From an uncultured Chloroflexota bacterium (GTDB lineage: Bacteria; Chloroflexota; Dehalococcoidia; UBA3495), in NCBI GenBank assembly GCA_913052545.1, contig CAJXEF010000053.1:1-12352 (forward strand): a stretch of DNA of 12,352 nt, written 5' to 3'. The notes beneath the pieces were generated by a model. It had not been told where the DNA came from, ran no database searches, and was given only the letters and a program-made list of their open reading frames with translations. Positions 6,097-12,352 of this stretch are shown in pieces. Both the position numbers and the translations under genes were made by a program. Positions within the stretch are counted from its first letter, which is position 1; each line of letters opens with the position of its first letter.

Positions 6097-7620
6097 ATGA
6101 CAGCATTAACCGAAAATATATATTTACTTACACCTGAGTTTGCTTTAGCTGCCGTTGCCCTAGGGGTATTCATGGTGGATTTATTTGTACCCCAGGGCCG
6201 AAAGAATATTCTACCTTGGCTATCTATTATAGGGCTATTTGCCGTCTTGCTGATTTCATTAAAGATACTGTGGGGGCAGCAGGAAAGTCTGTACGGTGGA
6301 TTGTTGGCAATTGACGCCTATTCTTTGTTCTTTAAGGTAGTGTTTTTAGCGCTAGGGATACTAATTATATTAACTTCCATAGATTTCGTTAAAAAGTTTT
6401 TGGATCATCCTGGTGAATTCTACGGGTTACTCCTCTTTTCAATTCTCGGAATGAATTTAATGGCCCAATCAAGAGAATTGCTTACGGCTTACATATCTTT
6501 GGAATTACTGAGTTTTAGCTTGTATGTCCTAGTTTCATACGGTCTGCATAATGCAAAGTCTAATGAAGCCAGCATAAAATACATAATAATAGGTGCGTTT
6601 TCATCAGCGATCATGCTTTATGGAATTAGCCTGATCTATAGCACTTTGGGGGTTACTCAATTTGCTTCTATAAGCTTGGCGTTGACCGATATATCGGGAA
6701 ACAGTTCGTCTTTGTGGGCTGGTGTGGCATTAATAACGGTTGGATTTGGATTCAAACTTGCCATTGTACCCTTCCATATGTGGGCACCTGATACATATGA
6801 AGGAGCTCCATTTCCCATTACTGCGTATTTGGCGATTGGGTCTAAAGTTGCCGCCGCTGCCTTACTGATCCGATTTGTTGCAGAAGGATTATTACCCGCA
6901 GGGGATTGGTGGTTGGACTGGCAAATTGTATTTGCTGTCTTAGCCGGTGCCACTATGCTGTTGGGGAACCTTGTAGCGCTAGCGCAAAAAAATACAAAAA
7001 GGCTAATGGCTTACTCAAGTATAGCTCATGCTGGATTTGTTTTAGCGGGAATCGCAGCAATGGGGCCAAACTCGTTGCTTGTCGTGAACGGCATATTATA
7101 TTATTTAATCGGCTATTCGGTCACTAACTTATTGGTGTTTGGAGCCCTTATATCATTTTTCAATTCTACTGGTCAGGATGATATACCGGATTTAGCAGGA
7201 TTGGCTGATCGGCAACCTTTCCTTGCGGCCTCCATTGCGATCGGGCTTTTCTCTTTGGCTGGATTACCGATCTTCGCAGGGTTTACTATAAAATTTTACC
7301 TGTTTACAGCTGTCGCCCAAGCAGGTTTGTTATGGCTTGCAGGATTAGCCATTTTCTCAAGCCTTATCTCACTATACTATTACTTAAATGTCATCAGGGT
7401 GATGTATATTGAATCGATTCCGGTTGGGATAGAGGCCTCTATACATACAGATAGTGAAGAGATTTCATCGCATGAAATTAAGCAAATACCCCGCCCGTCC
7501 CTTCCTCTCCTAACGGTTATAGGAATCTCGTTGGTAGCAGTAGTCTGGCTTGGAGTTTATCCGGCTCCGCTACTAGAAGGGGTAGAACTAGCCAGTAGAG
7601 CGATTCTAACCGGCGGTTAG
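6097..7620 (+). CDS. nuoN: NADH-quinone oxidoreductase subunit N (antiporter-like)
   Basis: NuoN is the antiporter-like proton channel nearest the NuoJ/NuoK/NuoA part of the membrane arm. The 507-residue protein has about 14 hydrophobic segments. Channel residues are intact: the TM5 Glu136 in LTAYISLELLSFSLYVLV, and the TM7 Lys220 in VGFGFKLAIVPFHMWAPDTYEGAP. The block AQKNTKRLMAYSSIAHAGF is the conserved Lys/His segment of this family. A hydrophilic insert of about 30 residues (Ser/Glu/His-rich, about 443-470) comes before the last helix, which ends in the typical GVYPAPLLEG motif. The start ATG lies five bases past the nuoM stop with no clear Shine-Dalgarno sequence, so translation is probably coupled to nuoM. 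This is the last complex I gene in the run, the canonical end of a nuo operon. Confidence 0.96.
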   Translation: MTALTENIYLLTPEFALAAVALGVFMVDLFVPQGRKNILPWLSIIGLFAVLLISLKILWGQQESLYGGLLAIDAYSLFFKVVFLALGILIILTSIDFVKKFLDHPGEFYGLLLFSILGMNLMAQSRELLTAYISLELLSFSLYVLVSYGLHNAKSNEASIKYIIIGAFSSAIMLYGISLIYSTLGVTQFASISLALTDISGNSSSLWAGVALITVGFGFKLAIVPFHMWAPDTYEGAPFPITAYLAIGSKVAAAALLIRFVAEGLLPAGDWWLDWQIVFAVLAGATMLLGNLVALAQKNTKRLMAYSSIAHAGFVLAGIAAMGPNSLLVVNGILYYLIGYSVTNLLVFGALISFFNSTGQDDIPDLAGLADRQPFLAASIAIGLFSLAGLPIFAGFTIKFYLFTAVAQAGLLWLAGLAIFSSLISLYYYLNVIRVMYIESIPVGIEASIHTDSEEISSHEIKQIPRPSLPLLTVIGISLVAVVWLGVYPAPLLEGVELASRAILTGG

Positions 7621-7662
7621 CTTATTAGAGATTTCATTCAATCTCGGCAAAGGTGTTTAGAA

Positions 7663-8148
7663 ATGATAATCTCAGTCATTGGTGGTAGCGATGCTAAGCC
7701 TGAACATATCAGATTGGCAGAGGCAGTTGGACAAGAGTTGGCAAGAAGAGGAGTCACCGTGGTTTGCGGTGGTTTGTCGGGTGTGATGGAGGCTGTTTGT
7801 AGAGGTGCTAAGGGTTATGGAGGCAACACGATAGGAATACTGCCTGGCAGGTCTCCCAAGGAGGCTAATGAATTTATTGATGTACCGATAGTAACCAGTA
7901 TGGGCTACGCTAGGAACGTCATTGTAGTCCACACTGGGGAGGCCGTGATAGCGATTGGCGGGGCTTTTGGGACTTTATCAGAAATAGCCCATGCTCTAGG
8001 GGAAGACATTCCAGTGATCAGTTTAAACAGTTGGCCATTAACTAGAAAGGGGGATGGAGATCCTATTGGAGATGGGCTAATTGTTGCTACCACACCGGAA
8101 GAAGCGGTTGATAAGGCAGTAGCTGCTGCCAAAGCGAGATATGATTAA
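7663..8148 (+). CDS. SLOG-superfamily (TIGR00725-type) nucleotide-binding protein
   Basis: This is a 161-residue Rossmann-like protein of the TIGR00725 / SLOG cluster type, related to the LOG (lysine-decarboxylase-like) fold. Its biochemical role is not settled; related proteins bind nucleotides or their derivatives, and some LOG proteins hydrolyse nucleotide monophosphates. Visible features are an N-terminal beta strand and glycine turn (ISVIGGSD), VVCGGLSGVMEAVCRGA at about 34-49, the MGYARN block at about 80-85, and the signature GGAFGTLSE at 99-107, matching the GGxGTxxE phosphate-binding and Glu motif of the family. It has no membrane segment or signal peptide, so it is cytosolic. The ATG at 7663 is preceded by AAAGG (7649-7653), nine bases away. 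It lies 42 bases after nuoN and only 17 bases before enolase, so it is probably co-transcribed with eno. Confidence 0.85.
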   Translation: MIISVIGGSDAKPEHIRLAEAVGQELARRGVTVVCGGLSGVMEAVCRGAKGYGGNTIGILPGRSPKEANEFIDVPIVTSMGYARNVIVVHTGEAVIAIGGAFGTLSEIAHALGEDIPVISLNSWPLTRKGDGDPIGDGLIVATTPEEAVDKAVAAAKARYD

Positions 8149-8153
8149 AAAAC

Positions 8154-8158
8154 GGGAG
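8154..8158 (+). promoter_or_regulatory. Shine-Dalgarno site of eno
   Basis: GGGAG lies seven bases before the GTG at 8166 and 13 before the in-frame ATG at 8172. The spacing favours the GTG start, with ATG 8172 as the alternative that would shorten the protein by two residues. Confidence 0.5.
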
Positions 8159-8165
8159 ATTTCTC

Positions 8166-9488
8166 GTGGGTATGAACTCAGGGAATATTACTATAGCGTC
8201 CATACAGGCTCACGAAGCATTAGACTCTAGAGGTAATCCAACTGTTGAAGCCTTAGTGGAACTTTCGAATGGCGTACGCGCATGCGCTCTAGTTCCCTCT
8301 GGAGCTAGCACAGGGAGTTATGAGGCTTTAGAACTCAGAGATGGAGACGCTCTTAGGTTTGGTGCAAAAGGAGTTTTGACAGCAGTTCGAAACGTAAATA
8401 ACTTTATCGCTCCGCATTTGATTGGAATGTCACCGCTAGACCAAAAAATAGTGGATCAGAAAATGTTGGACTTGGATGGCACGGCTGACAAAAGTAATTT
8501 GGGGGCTAACGGCATATTGGCGGTTTCAATGGCAACTGCGAGGGCTGCTTCTTTGGCAATTAATCCATTAAATGGGGAGCTCTGGTCATATCTTTCACAA
8601 GGGAAGGACGTGAGTTTGCCAGTTCCCATGTTTAATATTCTGAATGGTGGCCGGCACGCTTCAAACTCAGCAGATATTCAAGAATTCATGGTTATGCCTG
8701 TTGGGGTGGAGACTTTTTCTAAAGCATTGCGGGCTGGTGCTGAGATTTACCAGGCTCTCAGGTCGATTTTGGAAGAGGATGGTCATAACCTTAACGTTGG
8801 AGATGAAGGGGGATTTGCTCCATCTTTACCTTCGAATCGTGATGCTATTGAGATCGTACTCAAAGCTATTAATAAAGCAGGATATGATGCCGGGCGAGAT
8901 GTTTTTGTGGCACTCGATGTGGCGGCTTCTGAGTTATTTCAAGCAGATACTCGCCAATACGATTTGGCTCGAGAAGGAAAGTCACTGTCTGCAGAGGAAT
9001 TGGTGGATTTGTATGACTCATGGTCCAAGCTATATCCGATTATTAGTATAGAAGATGGGTTAGATGAAGATGATTGGAATGGGTGGGCGGAGCTACGGCA
9101 ACGGATAGGAGGGAGAGTACAGCTTGTAGGCGACGATCTGTTTGTTACCAATATCAGTCGTATTCAAAAGGGCATTGAACTGGCTTGTGGCACTTCGGTT
9201 TTGCTTAAACCTAACCAAATTGGGACGTTAACGGAAACCTTTGAGGCGCTTACTATGGCAAGAGAAGCTGGTTGGGGTGCTGTAATGAGTCATAGGTCAG
9301 GAGAAACTGAGGATACAACTATAGCTGATCTTTCCGTGGCGTGGAACGTGGGTCAAATCAAAACTGGAGCTCCTGCTAGATCTGAACGAGTGGCTAAATA
9401 TAATCGACTTCTAAGAATTGAAGCCTCTTTAGGCAATATTGCCAGTTATTCCGGTTCAAAAGCGTTTGATTATTTGGGAAACTTGTGA
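8166..9488 (+). CDS. eno: Enolase (phosphopyruvate hydratase)
   Basis: Enolase interconverts 2-phosphoglycerate and phosphoenolpyruvate in glycolysis and gluconeogenesis, in the cytosol and dependent on Mg2+. The protein has 440 residues from GTG 8166, typical of bacterial enolases. The N-terminal domain starts with ALDSRGNPTVEA and the flexible-loop motif PSGASTGSYEA. The barrel contains NGGRHASNSADIQEFMVMP, VGDEGGFAP with general acid/base Glu214, the metal ligands Asp251 (VALDVAASE), Glu296 (SIEDGL) and Asp323 (LVGDDLF), catalytic Lys348 (LLKPNQIGT) and the signature SHRSGETEDTTIADL. No key residue is missing, so it should be active. Its start is 17 bases past the preceding SLOG gene, suggesting one transcript. 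The next gene, GAPDH, is separated by 183 bases. Confidence 0.97.
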   Translation: MGMNSGNITIASIQAHEALDSRGNPTVEALVELSNGVRACALVPSGASTGSYEALELRDGDALRFGAKGVLTAVRNVNNFIAPHLIGMSPLDQKIVDQKMLDLDGTADKSNLGANGILAVSMATARAASLAINPLNGELWSYLSQGKDVSLPVPMFNILNGGRHASNSADIQEFMVMPVGVETFSKALRAGAEIYQALRSILEEDGHNLNVGDEGGFAPSLPSNRDAIEIVLKAINKAGYDAGRDVFVALDVAASELFQADTRQYDLAREGKSLSAEELVDLYDSWSKLYPIISIEDGLDEDDWNGWAELRQRIGGRVQLVGDDLFVTNISRIQKGIELACGTSVLLKPNQIGTLTETFEALTMAREAGWGAVMSHRSGETEDTTIADLSVAWNVGQIKTGAPARSERVAKYNRLLRIEASLGNIASYSGSKAFDYLGNL

Positions 9489-9671
9489 ACTCTTCATCGT
9501 GAGAATTGTGTCCTCATATATAACGGGTAAACAGGTGGATAACCATATATCTGTTATTAAATTATTGTCTTCCCCTTTCCGTTGACTCCGGTTATTATAA
9601 GTGCTGTCAGTCAAGTGGGTAGGGAGAATTAGGATTTCACCCAGACCATTTAGTAAAGTTCGGAGGGTATG
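9489..9671 (+). promoter_or_regulatory. eno-gap intergenic region, possible promoter of gap
   Basis: This 183-base spacer is much longer than the other gaps downstream of nuoN. An imperfect stem (AACAG 9530-9534 with CTGTT 9551-9555, extendable by wobble pairs) is followed by an AT-rich stretch; it is weak as a terminator. TTGACT at 9582-9587 looks like a -35 box, but the nearest -10-like sequence, TATTAT at 9593-9598, is far too close to pair with it. No convincing sigma-70 promoter can be assigned, though the length and AT content make a gap promoter plausible. Confidence 0.25.
9662..9667 (+). promoter_or_regulatory. Strong Shine-Dalgarno site of gap
   Basis: GGAGGG is the strongest ribosome-binding match in the window. 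The first ATG (9669) is only one to two bases away, too close for normal initiation, while the second ATG (9672) is four to five bases away, which decides the start. Confidence 0.6.
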
Positions 9672-10685
9672 ATGGCGACACGTGTTGGGATTAATGGATT
9701 CGGCAGGATTGGTAGGTTAGTTGCCAGAGCGACGATGGATAGGTACCCGGGTAAAGTCGAAGTAGCTGCGGTAAATGACTTAACAGACGCCAAAACTAAC
9801 GCCCATTTGTTTAAATACGATAGTAATTATGGAGTTTACCCCGGCCAAGTCGAAGCGAACAACGATGACCTGGTAATAGACGGTCGAACTATAAAAGTGT
9901 TTTCAGAAAGAGATCCGGCTCAAATACCGTGGTCTGAGATGGGGGTTGACCTTGTAGTAGAATCTACCGGGATATTTACTGATGGCGAACAGGCCGCAGG
10001 ACATTTAAAGGGCGGAGCAAGTAAAGTCATTATATCCGCTCCCGCTAGTAATGTTGATCTTACTATGGTTATGGGTGTGAATGACGATACGTATGACCCG
10101 AATCAACACACGATTGTGTCTAACGCATCATGTACTACCAACTGTTTCGCACCCATGGTTAAAGTTCTTCATGATGCTTTTGGGATAGAGCATGGTCTAA
10201 TGTCCACTATTCATTCCTATACGAATGATCAGGCTATTTTGGACCAGAGGCATTCAGATCTTCGCAGGGCACGAACTGCGGCCCAGAATATTATTCCGAC
10301 GAGTACCGGTGCTGCTCGAGCTGTTGGGTTAGTACTTCCAGAACTAAACGGAAGGCTACACGGAATAGCTTTCCGAGTTCCTACCGCTACAGGATCCGTG
10401 ACTGATTTTGTTGCTAATTTGTCCAGCGATGTGACTCCCGAACAAATCAATGAGGCTTTTCTAAAGGCTTCCCAGAATGAACTCCAAGGCATCCTCGAAT
10501 ACACAGAAGATCCAATCGTTAGTTCCGATATCAGAGGGAATGCCCATAGCTGTATTTTTGATGCTCTTTCTACCATGGTTATGCAAGATCGAATGGTCAA
10601 AATAATGGGATGGTACGACAATGAGTGGGGATATTCTTGTCGGACCGCCGATCTTTGCTCTTTTCTCACTGATAAAGGAATCTAA
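9672..10685 (+). CDS. gap: Glyceraldehyde-3-phosphate dehydrogenase, type I
   Basis: GAPDH oxidises glyceraldehyde 3-phosphate to 1,3-bisphosphoglycerate with reduction of NAD(P)+, in the cytosol. From ATG 9672 the protein has 337 residues, normal for the tetrameric type I enzyme; ATG 9669 would add one Met but lies too near the ribosome-binding site. The N-terminal Rossmann domain starts VGINGFGRIGRLVAR, with Asp36 in AAVNDLTD, the residue usually associated with NAD preference. The catalytic block is SNASCTTNCFAP with nucleophile Cys154, and His181 in TIHSYTNDQ activates it. The substrate-binding block around RAARTAAQNIIPTSTGAA and the C-terminal WYDNEWGYSCR are both intact. It sits in the same orientation as enolase, so the neighbourhood groups two lower-glycolysis enzymes, but no pgk or tpi is visible in the window. 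Confidence 0.97.
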   Translation: MATRVGINGFGRIGRLVARATMDRYPGKVEVAAVNDLTDAKTNAHLFKYDSNYGVYPGQVEANNDDLVIDGRTIKVFSERDPAQIPWSEMGVDLVVESTGIFTDGEQAAGHLKGGASKVIISAPASNVDLTMVMGVNDDTYDPNQHTIVSNASCTTNCFAPMVKVLHDAFGIEHGLMSTIHSYTNDQAILDQRHSDLRRARTAAQNIIPTSTGAARAVGLVLPELNGRLHGIAFRVPTATGSVTDFVANLSSDVTPEQINEAFLKASQNELQGILEYTEDPIVSSDIRGNAHSCIFDALSTMVMQDRMVKIMGWYDNEWGYSCRTADLCSFLTDKGI

Positions 10686-10786
10686 GCTAGATGCACAGGA
10701 ACAGTGTGGATCGACTCTAGACGGTTTGCATTGTTGCTCTCATGCTGCGATTCAATACTTAGCTAAAGTATGGCTTGGAAAAGCTG

Positions 10787-12352
10787 ATGATGCCGCGGTC
10801 ACCTCGCTTGCTGTTTTCTCTGTATAGGCCTTATATCTTACTGCCAATCTTATTGGTAGTAGCTGCGCTATTGAGGCTTCATGGTATCGATTGGGACTCG
10901 GGATTTGGATTCCATCCTGACGAACGGTCTATCTACATGCGGGCTCAATGTATGTACGATGTGCTGTTCCAACAACCTGGATACCAGGATTGCTTGCTAG
11001 CGCATCCCCAAATGCAACCAGGATTTCCTGGGATTGCGACAATTCTCGACTCTGCCAGAAGTCCATTAAATCCTCACTGGTTTCCTTTGGGAAGTGTCCT
11101 TATCTACATATTAGTAATAGTACAGTTTCTGACGAATCCATTTGTGGATCTAGGTGGATTAGAGATCAGATATTTTGCACGGGTTTTATCTACGTTGGCA
11201 GATCTTGGGACCATTTGCTTTGTATTTTTGTTGGGACGTAGAATGTTTCATTTTAAAGTGGGTTTACTAGCTGCTTTATTAGTGACCTTTTCTGTTATCC
11301 ATATTCAAAATAGTCACTTTTATAGACCGGAAACATTTTCCGTGTGCTTAATTTTGATGAGTTTTTGGGCGATGTTGAGGGTGATGGAGTATGGTAGGAT
11401 GCGTGACTCAGCAGTACTGGGGATTCTGGTTGGTCTCGCACTAACGCCGAAAATAAGTGCTGTCACCATGTTGATAGTTCTGGGAATACCTTACTTCTTG
11501 CAGGCCATCAAGGGTTCGTATACTACTAGTCAGGGTTTCCGGGTATCGGTTGCTTATCGGCCATTGGCATATGCATTGTTAGCGGCGTGTTTAGCAGCCG
11601 CAGTTTTTATTATAGTTACTCCATACGCTCTGCTGGATGCTGGAGCTTTTGTACGAGATTTGAAGGCGCAATCTCATATGGCAAACCATGCTGGGATTTG
11701 GCCATTTACCTATCAATACGTGGATACCCCGGACTTTATCTACCAGATTTATCAATCAACTGTTTGGGGATTAGGTATTCCTCTTGGAGTGTTGTGCTGG
11801 CTAAGTGTATTGTTCACCATAGGATTCGCGCTGACAAGTCGGAGCCACAGAAGATTTGATCTCATGTTATTGGCCTGTGTAATACCTACTTTTATTTTTC
11901 TTGAGTCATTTGAGGTCAAGTTCTTGAGATATGTCTTCCCGCTGGTTCCTTTCTTAATCTTGATGGCTGCTCGATTTTTATGGTGGGTTACAGAAGTAAT
12001 GTCTCGACCGCTAATAATCAGGCTTCCATCGTTGTTTGCGTCATTATGCGAATCCAACGGCAATAAGGTAGTAATAAGAAACAAATGGTTGAGTAGGGTT
12101 ACTTTTGTCCTAATCGGGTTATTAATAATATTTACAGGGTTTTATGCCTTGGCTTTTCAGAGTATATATGCCAATCCACATCCTGCTGTAGCAGCATCAG
12201 AATGGATCCAAGAGAATATTAGGTCTGGATCGACATTGATCAGTGATAATCATTGGGACGAATATATTCCTGATTTACAACGTTACCGCATTTGGCAATT
12301 TCCAGCGTATGACCCAGACAATCAAGCGAAAATTGATAAATTGTCGCGACGA
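10787..12352 (+). CDS. GT39/ArnT-like membrane glycosyltransferase (3' partial)
   Basis: The frame from ATG 10787 stays open for 522 codons to the window edge, so the C-terminus is missing. After a basic N-terminus (MMPRSPR) and a first helix at about residues 15-32 comes GFGFHPDERSIYMRA, in which Asp45-Glu46 match the acidic pair in the first outer loop of GT-C enzymes of the GT39/PMT and ArnT type. These use polyprenyl-phosphate sugars and transfer them to protein or lipid outside the membrane. The next loop (about 60-100) is Pro-rich with HWFPLGS; about ten hydrophobic helices follow, with HIQNSHFYRPETFSV (about 183-197) and KFLRYVFPLVPFLI late in the membrane domain. A soluble domain starts at about 465 (ASEWIQENIRSGS). 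The acceptor and sugar cannot be told from the sequence. The start is uncertain: ATG 10790 and TTG 10775 are alternatives, and only a weak GGA precedes them. Confidence 0.85.
   Translation, partial: MMPRSPRLLFSLYRPYILLPILLVVAALLRLHGIDWDSGFGFHPDERSIYMRAQCMYDVLFQQPGYQDCLLAHPQMQPGFPGIATILDSARSPLNPHWFPLGSVLIYILVIVQFLTNPFVDLGGLEIRYFARVLSTLADLGTICFVFLLGRRMFHFKVGLLAALLVTFSVIHIQNSHFYRPETFSVCLILMSFWAMLRVMEYGRMRDSAVLGILVGLALTPKISAVTMLIVLGIPYFLQAIKGSYTTSQGFRVSVAYRPLAYALLAACLAAAVFIIVTPYALLDAGAFVRDLKAQSHMANHAGIWPFTYQYVDTPDFIYQIYQSTVWGLGIPLGVLCWLSVLFTIGFALTSRSHRRFDLMLLACVIPTFIFLESFEVKFLRYVFPLVPFLILMAARFLWWVTEVMSRPLIIRLPSLFASLCESNGNKVVIRNKWLSRVTFVLIGLLIIFTGFYALAFQSIYANPHPAVAASEWIQENIRSGSTLISDNHWDEYIPDLQRYRIWQFPAYDPDNQAKIDKLSRR

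Noticed and set aside
7628..7645. GAGAT/ATCTC inverted repeat after nuoN, considered as a terminator
   Set aside because: The stem is only five base pairs with an eight-base loop, low GC and no following T-run.
9582..9598. TTGACT with TATTAT, considered as a sigma-70 promoter of gap
   Set aside because: The spacer is only five bases instead of about 17, so the two cannot act as a -35/-10 pair.
10229..10669. 146-codon minus-strand frame inside gap
   Set aside because: It is antisense to the conserved GAPDH catalytic domain, a typical shadow frame.
10755..10771. ATACTT/AAGTAT inverted repeat after gap, considered as a terminator or operator
   Set aside because: It is a six-pair AT-rich stem with no T-run, and it abuts the next gene's start region; it could be chance.
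10948..11859. Short plus-strand frames of 90-97 codons near the window end
   Set aside because: They are out-of-frame shadows of the long glycosyltransferase frame that runs off the window edge.

Overview
This 12,352-base window reads almost entirely on the plus strand. It carries the membrane-arm end of a respiratory complex I operon, two lower-glycolysis enzymes and the start of a membrane glycosyltransferase. Base composition is moderately AT-rich with TTA/TTG-rich leucine usage, and spacing is compact. The NuoH wording GGPFVEYSG, a NuoM of the LWPFHTWSPDGH type, and the combination of a canonical nuo order with a GT39-like HPDE protein suggest a bacterium of the Chloroflexota, possibly a marine SAR202-like or Dehalococcoidia-related lineage. 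That placement is inferred from remembered family patterns, not from a search.

Layout. Bases 1-845 are the 3' part of nuoH; its 5' end lies outside the window. nuoI (835-1362) overlaps it. A 383-base gap without a convincing gene follows (1363-1745). Then come nuoJ (1746-2237), nuoK (2241-2567), an 81-base gap filled by a 25-codon open frame, nuoL (2649-4580), nuoM (4577-6091, overlapping nuoL by ATGA) and nuoN (6097-7620). Together these are the subunits of the proton-pumping arm (H, J, K, L, M, N) plus the NuoI ferredoxin-like subunit that feeds electrons toward the quinone site. The subunits A-G would be expected upstream.

After a 42-base gap comes a small Rossmann-fold SLOG/TIGR00725-type protein (7663-8148). 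Enolase (8166-9488, GTG start) follows closely behind it. A 183-base gap precedes glyceraldehyde-3-phosphate dehydrogenase (9672-10685). After 101 bases comes a multi-span GT39/ArnT-like glycosyltransferase (10787 to the window edge, 3' partial).

Functional logic: GAPDH makes NADH during glycolysis, complex I re-oxidises NADH and pumps protons, and enolase supplies phosphoenolpyruvate. The window is mostly ordinary core metabolism. I see no mobile element, CRISPR array, RNA gene or defence system. The points worth a second look are a Cys-rich interrupted frame between nuoI and nuoJ, a short open frame that exactly fills the nuoK-nuoL gap, an enlarged Cys-bearing loop in NuoL, a leucine where NuoM usually has its TM7 lysine, and a histidine in the acidic quinone-site loop of NuoH.
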